Source of the DNA: Streptomyces sp. SID13726
GTDB lineage: Bacteria; Actinomycetota; Actinomycetes; Streptomycetales; Streptomycetaceae
Assembly (NCBI RefSeq): GCF_010548375.1
Contig: NZ_JAAGLY010000010.1
Coordinates: 186,001 to 250,000, forward strand
Reading direction: 5' to 3'
Length of the DNA: 64,000 nucleotides
Shown here: in pieces, positions 8,511-16,896 of the stretch
Layout: every line of letters begins with the position of its first letter
How positions within the stretch are numbered: the stretch's first letter is position 1
Notes under the pieces: generated by a model
Databases searched by the model: none
What the model was told of the DNA's origin: nothing
What the model saw: only the letters and a program-made list of their open reading frames with translations
Position numbers and translations under genes: made by a program

Positions 8511-8567
8511 ACCGTGCGTAGGCGGGCGTACCGTGCGTAGCCGAGCACACCGTGCCTAGGCGGGCGG
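8511..8567 (+). repeat. Three 19-bp direct repeats upstream of an MFS gene
   Basis: Copies begin at 8511, 8530 and 8549 with ACCGTGCGTAG, ACCGTGCGTAG and ACCGTGCCTAG. They end 14 bp before the probable start of the MFS exporter, so they are placed where a regulator could bind cooperatively. Confidence 0.75.
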
Positions 8568-8581
8568 CCGGGCGGAACCCG

Positions 8582-9799
8582 ATGCCGGCCGGGCTCTTCG
8601 CGCTGGCCCTCGGCGGGTTCGGCATCGGCCTGACGGAGTTCCTGATCGCCGGGCTGCTGCCGCAGGTGGCGTCCGGCTTCGGGGTGTCCGAGGCGGCAGC
8701 GGGGCGGCTGATCTCCGGGTACGCCCTGAGCGTCGCCATCGGTGCGATCGCGTTGACGGCGGCCACGGCACGGCTGCCCCGCAAGCGGGTCCTGGTCGGA
8801 CTGGTGGGCCTGTTCGTCGTGGGCAACCTGCTGTCCGCTGTCGCGCCGAACTATCAGGTGATGCTGCTCGGGCGGATCGTCGCGGCGCTGTGCCACGGCT
8901 CGTTCTTCGGCATCGGCTCGCTCGTCGCGAGCGGACTGGTCGCACCGGAGCGGAGGTCCCGTGCCGTGGCGGTCATGTTCGCCGGACTGACCCTCGCGAA
9001 CGTCCTGGGCGTGCCGTTCGGCGCGCTCGTCGGCGAACGGTGGGGCTGGCGGGCGGCCTTCTGGGCGGTCACCGCGATCGGCGTGCTCGCGCTGGTGGGG
9101 ATCGCCGCCCCGGGGGCGGTGGGGGCGGGCGGGACGGCGCCGACAGGGGGGTCCGCCTCCGGGCTGCGGGCCCAGCTCGGGGCGTTCCGGTCCGGGCAGG
9201 TCTGGCTGACGCTGGCGGCGACCGCGCTCGGCTACGGCGGGATGTTCGGGGCGTTCAGCTACCTCGCCTACACCTTCACCGAGGTCGGCGGATTCGCCCC
9301 GGGGGACGTCGCCTGGCTGCTCATGGTCTACGGCGTCGGCCTGGTCGTGGGGAACCTGATCGGCGGGCGCGCAGCCGACCACGACCGGGACCGCGCGCTG
9401 GTGCTCGCGCTGGCCGGTCTCGCCGTCACCCTGGCCGTGTTCGGGCTGCTGGCGGGGAGCGCTCCGGCGTCGGTGGTGCTGGTGTTCCTGACCGGGTTGT
9501 TCGGGTTCGCCGGGGTGCCCGGCATGATCACCCGCGTCACCGACCACGCCCGGGGCGCGGCCCTGGCCGCCAGTGCCAACGTCTCCGCGTCCAACATCGG
9601 CAACGCCCTGGGCGCCTGGGCCGGCGGCCTCGCGATCTCGGCGGGCCTCGGCTACACCGCACCGCTGTACGTCGGTGCCGGGATCGTCCTGGCGGGCGCG
9701 GCCGTCATGGTCGTAGCGGCGAAGCTGGTCCCTTCCAGCGATGAGTTTCCGGCGCGGGCGGGGTCGTACGAAGGGTCCTACGAGGGACCAGGAGTGTGA
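8582..9799 (+). CDS. MFS drug-efflux transporter (DHA1 type)
   Basis: A 405-residue membrane protein with 12 predicted helices. It carries the DHA1 hallmarks: the opening GLFALALGGFGIGLTEFLIAGLL, the loop 2-3 region after helix 2, and LGRIVAALCHGSFFGIGS in helix 4, typical of Cmx/AraJ-like exporters. It probably exports an antibiotic or sugar-like compound by proton antiport. The ATG at 8582 is preferred; a GTG at 8552 would add ten charged residues and falls inside the upstream direct repeats. The gene for a RibD-like reductase follows 16 bp later and may be co-transcribed. Confidence 0.85.
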   Translation: MPAGLFALALGGFGIGLTEFLIAGLLPQVASGFGVSEAAAGRLISGYALSVAIGAIALTAATARLPRKRVLVGLVGLFVVGNLLSAVAPNYQVMLLGRIVAALCHGSFFGIGSLVASGLVAPERRSRAVAVMFAGLTLANVLGVPFGALVGERWGWRAAFWAVTAIGVLALVGIAAPGAVGAGGTAPTGGSASGLRAQLGAFRSGQVWLTLAATALGYGGMFGAFSYLAYTFTEVGGFAPGDVAWLLMVYGVGLVVGNLIGGRAADHDRDRALVLALAGLAVTLAVFGLLAGSAPASVVLVFLTGLFGFAGVPGMITRVTDHARGAALAASANVSASNIGNALGAWAGGLAISAGLGYTAPLYVGAGIVLAGAAVMVVAAKLVPSSDEFPARAGSYEGSYEGPGV

Positions 9800-9815
9800 C
9801 CGGAGAGGGTTGAAC

Positions 9816-10436
9816 ATGGCCGCAGGACAGGGCACGCGGCGGGTCGGCACGGGGTTGCCGGAGCCGGAACCGCAGACCGCCGCAGGCAAGCTGCTCTGGC
9901 ACTTCACGATGTCGCTGGACGGGTTCGTGGCGGGGCCGGAGCACGGGATGGACTGGATGACGGGGTGCTCGTTCCGGGACGGGCTCGTCGAGGAGTACGC
10001 CGGGACGACCGGGGCGATCCTCGGCGGCCGGAACGGCTGGGACGCCTTTCCCGACGTCAGCGGCGTCTACGGCGGTGCCTGGCAGGGACCGGTGTTCGTC
10101 CTCACCCACCACCCCGAGGACGTCGGGCCCACGACCGGCGTGACCTTCCTCGACTGTGACGTGGCCGAGGCCGCCCGGATCGCCCTGGAGGCCGCCGCCG
10201 GAAAGAACGTCGAGGTGTTCTCCGCCGACGTGGGCCGCCAACTCCTCGACCGCGGCCTCCTCGACGAGATCGACCTGCACATCGCCCCGGTCCTCCTCGG
10301 CACCGGCGTCCGGCTCTACGACAACCCCGACGGCACCCCGGTCCGCCTGGAACTGCTCAACGGCGGCGACCGGACCGCCGCCGTGAGCGTCCGCTATCGG
10401 CCCGCTCCGAGGGACCCCAGCCAGTCCGTGAGGTGA
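9816..10436 (+). CDS. Dihydrofolate reductase/RibD-like reductase
   Basis: A 206-residue protein of the RibD C-terminal/DHFR-like family. The opening sheet reads LLWHFTMSLDGFVAG, and GPVFVLTHHPED plus the nucleotide-site helix near residue 110 match the NADPH-binding fold. LLDRGLLDEIDLHIAPVLLGTG is the family signature near residue 145. Such proteins reduce small pterin-, flavin- or unknown substrates. GGAGAGG just before the ATG at 9816 fixes the start. Its last 43 bp overlap the end of the convergent epoxide hydrolase-like gene. Confidence 0.85.
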   Translation: MAAGQGTRRVGTGLPEPEPQTAAGKLLWHFTMSLDGFVAGPEHGMDWMTGCSFRDGLVEEYAGTTGAILGGRNGWDAFPDVSGVYGGAWQGPVFVLTHHPEDVGPTTGVTFLDCDVAEAARIALEAAAGKNVEVFSADVGRQLLDRGLLDEIDLHIAPVLLGTGVRLYDNPDGTPVRLELLNGGDRTAAVSVRYRPAPRDPSQSVR

Positions 10437-11458
10437 CGGTTCACCTCCTCGGGACGCTCCTGCTGGATCCAGTGCCCGCAGCCGTCCAGGAGATGGGCGG
10501 CGTACAGGCCCGGGAGGGTGTCGGGGAAGGCGTCGATCGCGTCGGCGAGCCAGGTCGTGGAGGCGTCCAGGGTGCCGCCGAGGAAGAGCGAGGGCTGCCG
10601 GACGGGCGCGCCCGCGTGACCGGCCAGGTCCTCCCAGTCCAGGTCCATCGCGCGGTAGCGGTTCAGGGCACCGGTCAGCCCCGTGCGCTCGAACTCCCCG
10701 GCGTAGACGTCGAGATCGGCGTCGGTGAGCCAGGTGGGGAGGCGGTCGGTGGGGAAGCGGTCGCGGAGGCGGGCGCCGGGGGTGACGAAGTGGGGGTCGG
10801 GGAGCTGGGACCGCTGGTCCGCCGTTCGGCGGGGGTCGCCGGGCAGGGCCTGCCGGTCTGCCTCCCGGTGCGGTTCGGCGGGCATCGATCGCAGGTCGGC
10901 AGCTGGGCGCGTGTCGGGGGAGAGGGCCGTGTAGAAGCCGGCCAGCCAGCCGCGTACGTCCGGTTCGATCTCGCGCTCGGCGCGGCCCGGCTCCTGGAAG
11001 TAGGAGACGTAGAACTCCTCCTCGCCGCCCATCCGCGCGAAGACCTCGCTGGGGCGGGGGCCGCCGGGCGGGGTGTACGGCACGCTCAGCAGGCCGACCG
11101 CGTGGAAGACGTCCGGCCTCAGCAGCGCCGAGTGCGCGGCGATCGTGGCACCCCAGTCGTGCCCGACGACCACCGCGGAACGCTCGCCGAGTGCCTCCAC
11201 GACGGCCACGTTGTCCGCCACCAGCTCGGTCGCCCGGTACGCCGACACCGCCGCCGGCCTCGATGAGCGGCCGTATCCCCGTACGTCCACCGCCACCGCG
11301 CGGTACCCGGCCGCGGCCAGCACCGGCAGTTGGTGGCGCCAGGAGTACCAGGACTCCGGGAAGCCGTGCAGAAGCAGGACCAGGGGCCCGCTGCCCTGCT
11401 CCACGAGATGGATCCGGCCGGCGGGACCGGGGATCAGTCGGTGGGTGGGGTGGGGCAT
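10394..11458 (-). CDS. Alpha/beta hydrolase, epoxide hydrolase-like
   Basis: A 354-residue hydrolase. The oxyanion motif HGFPESWYSW lies near residue 32, and the nucleophile elbow is VGHDWGATIA, with Asp as nucleophile, as in epoxide hydrolases and haloalkane dehalogenases. The cap region contains YFQEPGRAEREIE. The catalytic His is in DGCGHWIQQERPEEVN near the C-terminus. A run of about 45 residues rich in Arg, Pro and Asp in the cap is longer than in most relatives. A strong GGGAGGAC precedes the ATG. It likely opens an epoxide; the substrate is unknown. Confidence 0.85.
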   Translation of the reverse strand: MPHPTHRLIPGPAGRIHLVEQGSGPLVLLLHGFPESWYSWRHQLPVLAAAGYRAVAVDVRGYGRSSRPAAVSAYRATELVADNVAVVEALGERSAVVVGHDWGATIAAHSALLRPDVFHAVGLLSVPYTPPGGPRPSEVFARMGGEEEFYVSYFQEPGRAEREIEPDVRGWLAGFYTALSPDTRPAADLRSMPAEPHREADRQALPGDPRRTADQRSQLPDPHFVTPGARLRDRFPTDRLPTWLTDADLDVYAGEFERTGLTGALNRYRAMDLDWEDLAGHAGAPVRQPSLFLGGTLDASTTWLADAIDAFPDTLPGLYAAHLLDGCGHWIQQERPEEVNRHLTDWLGSLGAGR

Positions 11459-11634
11459 GTGTCCTCCCTGCGTACGGCTGGTGCGCTACGGCGATCCTGT
11501 GCCGTACGGCGGCGCGGCGCGAGGTGTGTTGCCGGTTCGGCAACAAGGGGTGTGCCGCGGGGGCGGGGAGTGGGCCTCCACGGGGCCCGCATCGGGACCG
11601 GGGCACTGTCGGACCCGGCGTCTACTGTGGCGGT

Positions 11635-12144
11635 ATGGATGAGCAGACGGTGCGGCTGGTGGGGTGGGGCGAGGAGGACTTCTGGCTGTTGGAGAGGGTC
11701 AACAGTCCGGAGATGACCGAGCACTTGGGCGGGCCCGAGAGTGCGGAGAAGCTTGTCGCGCGGCATCGGCGGTATGTCGAGCCGGGCTCGGGGCGGATGT
11801 ACCGGGTCACGCTCGCGGAGGGCGGCGAGACCGTCGGGTCGGTGGGGTTCTGGGAGCGGGAGTGGCGGGACTCGCTGGTGTGGGAGACCGGGTGGGGGAT
11901 CCTGCCGGAGTTCCAGGGGCGGGGGCTGGCCGCGCTGGCGGCCCGCGCCGTCGTGGTCGAGGCGCGGGCCGCTGGGGAGCACCGTTATCTGCACGCGTTC
12001 CCGAGCGTGGAGCACACCGCGTCGAACGGCGTCTGCCGCCGGGCCGGTTTCACGCTGCTCGGACAGGCCGAGTTCGAGTACCCGAAGGGGCACTGGATCA
12101 CGTCGAACGACTGGCGGTTCGATTTGACCGACGGCCAGGGGTGA
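11635..12144 (+). CDS. GNAT-family N-acetyltransferase (RimJ-like)
   Basis: A 169-residue acetyltransferase. The acetyl-CoA loop appears as WGILPEFQGRGLAALAARAV near residue 85, and the later segment ASNGVCRRAGFTLLG matches motif B. It resembles the RimJ/RimL branch, which acetylates protein N-termini or antibiotics. Upstream, TACTGT at 11623-11628 sits six bases before the ATG, which suggests a leaderless transcript. It ends 39 bp before the end of the convergent ketopantoate reductase gene. Confidence 0.85.
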   Translation: MDEQTVRLVGWGEEDFWLLERVNSPEMTEHLGGPESAEKLVARHRRYVEPGSGRMYRVTLAEGGETVGSVGFWEREWRDSLVWETGWGILPEFQGRGLAALAARAVVVEARAAGEHRYLHAFPSVEHTASNGVCRRAGFTLLGQAEFEYPKGHWITSNDWRFDLTDGQG

Positions 12145-12183
12145 GAGGTGAGGGGTGAGCGGTGCCCTCGCCCTCGGGGCCCG

Positions 12184-13098
12184 TCAGCTGTCGTCGGCCG
12201 TCAACTCCCGTACCACCCTGGTCGTTACCGGTGCCGGCACGCCGTGCCGCTGCGCCGCGCGCAGCAACGCCCCGCCGATCGCGTCCAGTTCGAGCGGGCG
12301 GCCCGCTTCCGCGTCGCGCTGCATGGACGACTTGGTCCCGGGCGGGAAGGCGTCGTAGCGGGCGAGGGCCTGGGCGGGGTCGGAGGGGCCGCCGTTCGCC
12401 GCGCTGACCGCGGCCGTCTCCTCGACCAGGGCGGTCAGCTCCTCGCGGTGGTGCGTGCGGACGTCGCCGAGGGGGAGGCGGTGCAGGGTGGTCAGGAGGG
12501 CGAAGGGGGCGAGGAACGACATCTTGGCCCACAGGGTCGCGGACTCGTCGTCCAGGACCCGGGTCCTCGGACCGGCCGCGGTGAGGGCGGCGGCGAGGGT
12601 GTCGAGGCGGGCGCGCGGGACGGTGTCGCCGGTGAGGTCGATCTCGGCGAAGGGGCTGCCGTGTTCGATCACGCCGGGGGACACCCGGGTCGACTCGACG
12701 CGGATCACCGCGGGGGCGACCTGGTCCGGGCGGTAGCGGGCGCGGAGGGTCGCGGGGTGTTCGACGCCGTTCAGGAGCGGGACGAGCAGGGTGTCGCCGA
12801 GGGTCTTGGGCGGGACGCGGTCGAGGGCCTGGTCGAGGGTGGTGTGCTTGACGGCGATCACACAGGCGTCGACCGGTCCGCGGAGTTCGGTGTCGGCCTC
12901 GACGGGGGTGGTGAAGTCGCCGTAGAGGCCGCTGCGGAGGTGGATGCCGGTGGTGCGGAGCGTGGCCGCCGTCTCGTCGCCGGCCAGGCAGATCACCCGG
13001 TGGCCGGCCCGTGCGAGGAGTGCGGCGAGGAGGCCGCCGGTGCCGCCGGGGCCGAGTACGGCGACGGTGAGCTGTTCTTGTGCCAAGTCGTGCGTCAT
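12184..13098 (-). CDS. Ketopantoate reductase-like (ApbA/PanE family)
   Basis: A 304-residue NAD(P)H-dependent reductase. The N-terminal dinucleotide-binding motif is LGPGGTGGLLAALLARAG near residues 14-31. The probable catalytic Lys lies in VIAVKHTTLDQA near residue 92, and a C-terminal helical domain contains WAKMSFLAPFALLTT and SSMQRDAEAGRPLELDAIGG, the family signature. In pantothenate synthesis this fold reduces 2-dehydropantoate, but streptomycetes have several paralogues and this may act on another ketoacid. GAGAGGAA precedes the ATG at 13098. Confidence 0.85.
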   Translation of the reverse strand: MTHDLAQEQLTVAVLGPGGTGGLLAALLARAGHRVICLAGDETAATLRTTGIHLRSGLYGDFTTPVEADTELRGPVDACVIAVKHTTLDQALDRVPPKTLGDTLLVPLLNGVEHPATLRARYRPDQVAPAVIRVESTRVSPGVIEHGSPFAEIDLTGDTVPRARLDTLAAALTAAGPRTRVLDDESATLWAKMSFLAPFALLTTLHRLPLGDVRTHHREELTALVEETAAVSAANGGPSDPAQALARYDAFPPGTKSSMQRDAEAGRPLELDAIGGALLRAAQRHGVPAPVTTRVVRELTADDS

Positions 13099-13191
13099 GC
13101 GCGGGTGTTCCTCTCGTGGGTCGGCCCCCGTGGTGGGTGGCCGCCGCTGAAGCAGGGGCGAGTTCTCTCTCCCGGAGGCAGACTTGTCGTC

Positions 13192-13422
13192 ATGTGCCGA
13201 AGTATCAAGACGCTCCGTCCGCCCGTCCTGCCCGAGGAGGCCACGGAGGAGGAGATCCGGGCCGCCGCCCTCCAGTACGTCCGCAAGGTCTCCGGCTTCC
13301 GGGCCCCGGCCGCGCACAACCAGGAGGTCTTCGACCGAGCCGTCTCCGTCATCGCGGAGGCCACGGCCGAACTCCTGGCGGGGCTGGAGGTCCGGGGGAC
13401 TCCACGCCGCGAGGCAAGCTGA
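13192..13422 (+). CDS. DUF2277 small protein
   Basis: A 76-residue protein that starts MCRSIKTLRPP and continues with the helical AALQYVRKVSGFRAP segment, the hallmark of DUF2277. It is soluble and of unknown function. The GGAGG at 13174-13178 gives a well-spaced ribosome binding site. It is divergent from the ketopantoate reductase gene, with 93 bp between starts for both promoters. Confidence 0.85.
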   Translation: MCRSIKTLRPPVLPEEATEEEIRAAALQYVRKVSGFRAPAAHNQEVFDRAVSVIAEATAELLAGLEVRGTPRREAS

Positions 13423-13586
13423 CCAGATCAGATCTGGCCTGCCTGACGTGTGCTCGGTGCCGAGGCGGCCCGGGGTCGGTTCCGCCCGCCCGCACCGGCG
13501 CGGCGCCACTTCCATAGGCCGCGAGCAGCGCCACGACTGCCCGCGGCTACGGCGGCATGTCGACAACCGGCGACCTCAACCCACCC

Positions 13587-13620
13587 AGGGGCGCGGGGAA
13601 CGGCGCGACCAGCCACGACG
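13587..13620 (+). repeat. Streptomycete intergenic repeat, copy 1
   Basis: A 34-bp copy of the element whose core is AGGGGCGCGGGGAAC. Compared with the copies at 26412-26445 and 32909-32942 (opposite strand) it differs at a few bases in the middle. It lies in the 269-bp gap between the converging ends of the DUF2277 and DedA-like genes. That gap holds nothing else but a CCAGATC-A-GATCTGG palindrome at 13423-13437. Confidence 0.8.
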
Positions 13621-13691
13621 TACCCGCAGAGGCGCGAGAACCGGACCCGGCACTACCACCCTGCCGCCGCCGACACCCGCACCCGCACTAC

Positions 13692-14309
13692 CTACCCCGC
13701 CACCGGCCGCCGCCGCATCACGAACGCCGCCCCCGCCACCGCCCCGAACAACGCCGCCACGGACACCCCCGTGGCCAGCCACGTCGCTCCCAGCCAGTGC
13801 GCGCCGAAGTAGCCGAGGGCGACGCTGTACGCCGCCCAGGAGAGGCCCGCGAGGGCGGACCAGGGGAGGAAGTCACGGGCCCGGCGGTGGGCGGTGCCGG
13901 CCAGGAGGGAGACCACGGAACGGCCCGCGGGGGCGAAGCGGGCGAGGACGACCAGCGCCCCACCACCCGCGGAGAGCGCCTCGCCGAGACGTTCCTGCGC
14001 GGTGGTGAGCCGACGGGAGCGCGCGATGGCCCGGTCGAGCCGTTCACCCCCGCGCCAGGCGAGCCGGTACGCGGCCAGGTCACCGAGCACGGACGCCGTC
14101 GTCGCGCACAGGATCAGCGCCATCACGTCCGGCACCCGCCCCGTCGCCGCACCTCCGGCCGCCGCACTGCCCGCCGCGGCGGCCGTCGCGGCCGTGATGA
14201 CCAGCACCCCGCTCGGCAGCAGTGGCACGAACACGTCGAGGAGCACCGACAGCGCGACCATGGCGTAGATCCATGGACTGCCGGTCAGCGACCCCAGATT
14301 CTCCAACAC
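13692..14309 (-). CDS. DedA-like (VTT domain) membrane protein
   Basis: A 205-residue membrane protein. The GTG at 14309 is chosen because GGGGAG lies just upstream and the protein then opens VLENLGSLTGSPWIYAMVAL as other DedA relatives do. It has DVFVPLLPSG as the re-entrant segment, the arginine-bearing ARFAPAGRSVVSLLAG block, and late helices. It is a paralogue of the protein at 2174-2851. Probable role in envelope lipid handling. The intergenic repeat lies beyond its 3' end. Confidence 0.82.
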   Translation of the reverse strand: MLENLGSLTGSPWIYAMVALSVLLDVFVPLLPSGVLVITAATAAAAGSAAAGGAATGRVPDVMALILCATTASVLGDLAAYRLAWRGGERLDRAIARSRRLTTAQERLGEALSAGGGALVVLARFAPAGRSVVSLLAGTAHRRARDFLPWSALAGLSWAAYSVALGYFGAHWLGATWLATGVSVAALFGAVAGAAFVMRRRPVAG

Positions 14310-14519
14310 CGCGACTCCCCGTGCATTCCCCCGTAGACAGCCATACAGCGTACGCCTGGGGTGGGACAGGAGATTCACGGGGGGCTCATGGGATGGGCGC
14401 GACATGTTCACCCGGCTGGCGCGTCCCGGGGGCGGCCAGGGGGCTCGTCCCGTAGCACGGAGAACGGGCGATCACCCGACCGTCCCACCCGCACGCGAAC
14501 GCAAGGGACGGTACAGATC

Positions 14520-15059
14520 ATGGTGGCAGGCATATGCGCGAGCGCCCTCGCCGCGGCCGTACTCGCAACAGGCCCCTCCGGACCGGACGGCTACTGGATG
14601 AGGACCGACGCCCGCTTCGCACCCCCCACCGCCCTCCTCCCGTCCGCCGCCGTCACGTACGACATGGACCTGGTCCCGGCCGCCGCCTGGATCGAGGTGA
14701 GCCAGCGCACCGAGGAACAGGGCGCGACCACCGTGCGGCTGAGGGTGGCGGGACTGCGGCCCGGTCACGCGTACGGCGTCCACGTGCACCAGAAGCCCTG
14801 CGCCGCCGACCCCGCCGCGGCGGGCGGCCACTACCAGCACCGCCCCTCCACGGACCCCGCCGACGTCAACGCCGACAACGAGGTCTGGCTCGACTTCACG
14901 GCCGACGACGACGGTGCGGGCGAGGCGAGCGCCCGGCACGGCTGGGGTTTCCGCCGGGGCGAGGCGTCCTCGGTCGTCGTCCACGACATGCCCGGCACCC
15001 ACGGCACCCGCGTGGCCTGCTTCACGGTCCCCTTCGGCTGGACCGCCGGCACCTCCTGA
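14520..15059 (+). CDS. Secreted Cu/Zn superoxide dismutase-like protein
   Basis: A 179-residue secreted protein with an N-terminal signal sequence (about residues 1-20). It has the copper-ligand pair YGVHVHQKPC and a downstream GGHYQH, matching SOD_Cu/Zn motif I, and a late HGTRVACFTVPFG strand. Some usual loop residues cannot be placed, so activity is uncertain. AAGGGA precedes the ATG at 14520. It converges with the DoxX gene; DoxX proteins in mycobacteria work with superoxide dismutase, so a redox theme is possible. Confidence 0.75.
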   Translation: MVAGICASALAAAVLATGPSGPDGYWMRTDARFAPPTALLPSAAVTYDMDLVPAAAWIEVSQRTEEQGATTVRLRVAGLRPGHAYGVHVHQKPCAADPAAAGGHYQHRPSTDPADVNADNEVWLDFTADDDGAGEASARHGWGFRRGEASSVVVHDMPGTHGTRVACFTVPFGWTAGTS

Positions 15060-15138
15060 ACGGGACCGGACACACCGGTGCCCTCCCCACGAACGCGGAG
15101 GAGGGCACCGTACGCGATGGACTCGGACGGCCACCGTC

Positions 15139-15588
15139 TCAGACAGCCACCGGCTCCGCCGCCGGCCTCCGCTCCCGCACCGCCCGCTTCACGAACAGCC
15201 GGTCCAGGCCGAACGCGCCGGAGCCGGTGAAGACCAGCAGCAGGAAGGCCCAGCAGAACATCGCGGAGGCCTCGCCGCCGTTCTCCATGGGCCACAGGCC
15301 CATCGGCTGGTGGACCTTGAAGTACGCGTACGCCATGGAACCCGAGGCGACGAACGCGGCGGCGCGGGTGCCCAGGCCGAGCAGGACGAGGCCGCCGCCG
15401 ACGAGCTGGATCACGGCGGCGTACCAGCCGGGCCAGGTGCCGGCTTCGACGGTGCCGCCGTCGGTGCCCGCGGCGCGGCCGAGGACGCCGAAGAGCGAGG
15501 CGGCGCCGTGACAGAGGAAGAGCAGGCCGACGACGATGCGGTAGAGGCCGAGGGCGAATGGCTGGGCGCTGTTGAGGCGTCCGGTCAT
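15139..15588 (-). CDS. DoxX-family membrane protein
   Basis: A 149-residue protein with four predicted transmembrane helices. It begins LYRIVVGLLFLCHGAASLFGVLG and has the middle GGLVLLGLGTRAAAFVASGSMAYAYF typical of DoxX. The family takes part in membrane redox and thiol stress complexes. AAGGAG precedes the ATG at 15588. Only 40 bp upstream begins the insertion sequence at 15629-16871. On the far side of it is an iron-box promoter pointing at this gene, so its transcription has probably been altered. Confidence 0.85.
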   Translation of the reverse strand: MTGRLNSAQPFALGLYRIVVGLLFLCHGAASLFGVLGRAAGTDGGTVEAGTWPGWYAAVIQLVGGGLVLLGLGTRAAAFVASGSMAYAYFKVHQPMGLWPMENGGEASAMFCWAFLLLVFTGSGAFGLDRLFVKRAVRERRPAAEPVAV

Positions 15589-15632
15589 GTGGGGGACTCC
15601 TTCGGTCGGCCGGTCCCATAGGGGTCACCTAG

Positions 15633-15647
15633 AGCGTGTCTCTTTGA
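15633..15647 (+). repeat. Left inverted repeat of the IS
   Basis: AGCGTGTCTCTTTGA. Its reverse complement agrees with the right end at 11 of 15 bases, and at 16 of 20 when the flanking CTAG-containing bases are included. Confidence 0.7.
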
Positions 15648-15669
15648 TGGGTTGGTCGGTTGATCGGAT

Positions 15670-16529
15670 ATGCCTGTCCGGTTAGTGATCACTGATGCGA
15701 TGTGGGACCGGATCGAGCCGCTCATGCCGGCCGATCCGGCCCGGGGTCGAAGGTGGGCCGACCACCGTCGAACCCTTGAGGCCATCGCATGGAAGTACCG
15801 CACCTGCTCCCCATGGCGGGATCTTCCCTGTGAGCTGGGCTCGTTCCAGACCGCGCATAAACGCCTGCTCAGATGGGCCGTTGACGGAACCTGGGAACGG
15901 ATTCTCTCGGCAATTCTCGCCGCAGCGGACGCCGGTGACGACGTGGGCTGGACGGTGTCGGTGGACTCAACTATCTGCCGGGCCCACCAGCACGCAGTCG
16001 GTGCCAGGAAAAGGGGGCAGCCGAACGATCAGAACCTCACGATCATGCGCTCGGACGCTCCCGCGGTGGCCTGAGCACGAAAGTCCACCTAGCCAGTGAC
16101 AGCCGGGCGCGGCCGTTAGCCCTGCACGTCACCGCTGGACAGGCCGGTGACGCCCCGGCCTTCGAGGCAGTCATGGCCAGAATCCGGGTTCCAAGAACGG
16201 GACTTGGCAGACCGAGGACTCGACCGGCACTCGTCCTCGCCGACCGGGCCTACTCCTCCCGCGCAATCCGCACGCATCTCCGCCGCCGCGGCATCCGAGC
16301 CGTCATCCCGCAGCCTGCCGACCAGATCGGTCACCGCCTCAGGCGAGGCCGCGCTGGAGGCCGTCCACCAGGCTTCGACGGCGAGGCATACAAAGAACGC
16401 AACAGCGTCGAACGCTGCATCGCGCGCCTCAAACAGTGGCGGGGCCTGGCCATGCGGACCGACAAACTCGCCCTTGCCTATCAGGCCGCACTTCACCTTG
16501 CCGCCATCCTCATCTGGACCAGCAGCTGA
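15670..16529 (+). CDS. IS5-family transposase, programmed -1 frameshift
   Basis: Two frames together encode a DDE transposase of about 285 residues. Frame A (15670-16074) carries the helix-turn-helix-like start and the first Asp in VSVDSTICRAHQH. Frame B (to 16529) carries ALGRSRGGLSTKVHLASD, the second Asp in VLADRAYSS, and the Glu in NSVERCIARLKQWRG. The switch most likely occurs at the A4G5 run at 16009-16017, since the -1 frame then continues into HALGRSRGG as in complete relatives. Two TTA codons (15682-15684 and 16116-16118) are present, while neighbouring genes have almost none, so translation would need the bldA leucyl-tRNA. Confidence 0.85.
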
Positions 16530-16588
16530 CCTCCGACGATTACGGGAACGCCTCACAGAGGCGGACAACGGCGCGCGAAGATGAGCGC

Positions 16589-16846
16589 ATGGACGACCTC
16601 CTGAAGTTCCTCCGTGCTCGCATCGAGGAGGACAACCACGCCTACGCCTACGTCGCCCAGACGTTCGGCGGCGAAGCACTGCTCGACAGTCACCTGCCCA
16701 TGCTCGACCTAATCGACATGCTGGTACGGGACTACACGGCCATGGATCCTGAAGACCCGCGTCACGAGGGCCTCACCTATGCGATTCGTCTCCTTGCCCA
16801 GTCGTATGCCGAGCACCCCGCCTACCAGCCGGAGCGGCACTCTTAG
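16589..16846 (+). CDS. DUF6221-like small protein inside the IS
   Basis: An 85-residue acidic protein. Its ends match DUF6221: an N-terminal MDDLLKFLRARIEEDNHA and a C-terminal LRLLA-like segment reading AIRLLAQSYAEHPAYQPE. The middle is shorter than usual. DUF6221 proteins are common in actinobacterial genomic islands and have no known function. It sits between the transposase stop and the right inverted repeat, so it may be a passenger moved with the element. Alternatively, it was host DNA caught between two element ends. The ribosome binding site is weak (GAAGATGAG). Confidence 0.6.
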   Translation: MDDLLKFLRARIEEDNHAYAYVAQTFGGEALLDSHLPMLDLIDMLVRDYTAMDPEDPRHEGLTYAIRLLAQSYAEHPAYQPERHS

Positions 16847-16852
16847 AAATCT

Positions 16853-16867
16853 TCGAGGAGACAGGCC
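16853..16867 (+). repeat. Right inverted repeat of the IS
   Basis: TCGAGGAGACAGGCC, next to CTAG at 16868-16871. It pairs with the left end at 15633-15647 with four mismatches. Confidence 0.65.
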
Positions 16868-16896
16868 CTAGGGGGGTGGGACCGGATGAGCCATCC

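Larger units (their letters stand above)
15629..16871 (+). mobile_element. IS5-family insertion sequence with passenger gene
   Basis: About 1.24 kb from CTAG at 15629-15632 to CTAG at 16868-16871. CTAG or TA is the usual target duplication of IS5/IS427-type elements. Imperfect inverted repeats lie just inside, with a shared GAGACA core. It holds a frameshifted transposase in two frames and, before the right repeat, a small DUF6221-like gene. An ordinary element of this type is near 850-900 bp, so the extra 340 bp are unusual. Confidence 0.75.

Noticed and set aside
13423..13437. CCAGATC-A-GATCTGG as a transcription terminator
   Set aside because: The single-base centre leaves no proper loop; it is only noted as a palindrome.
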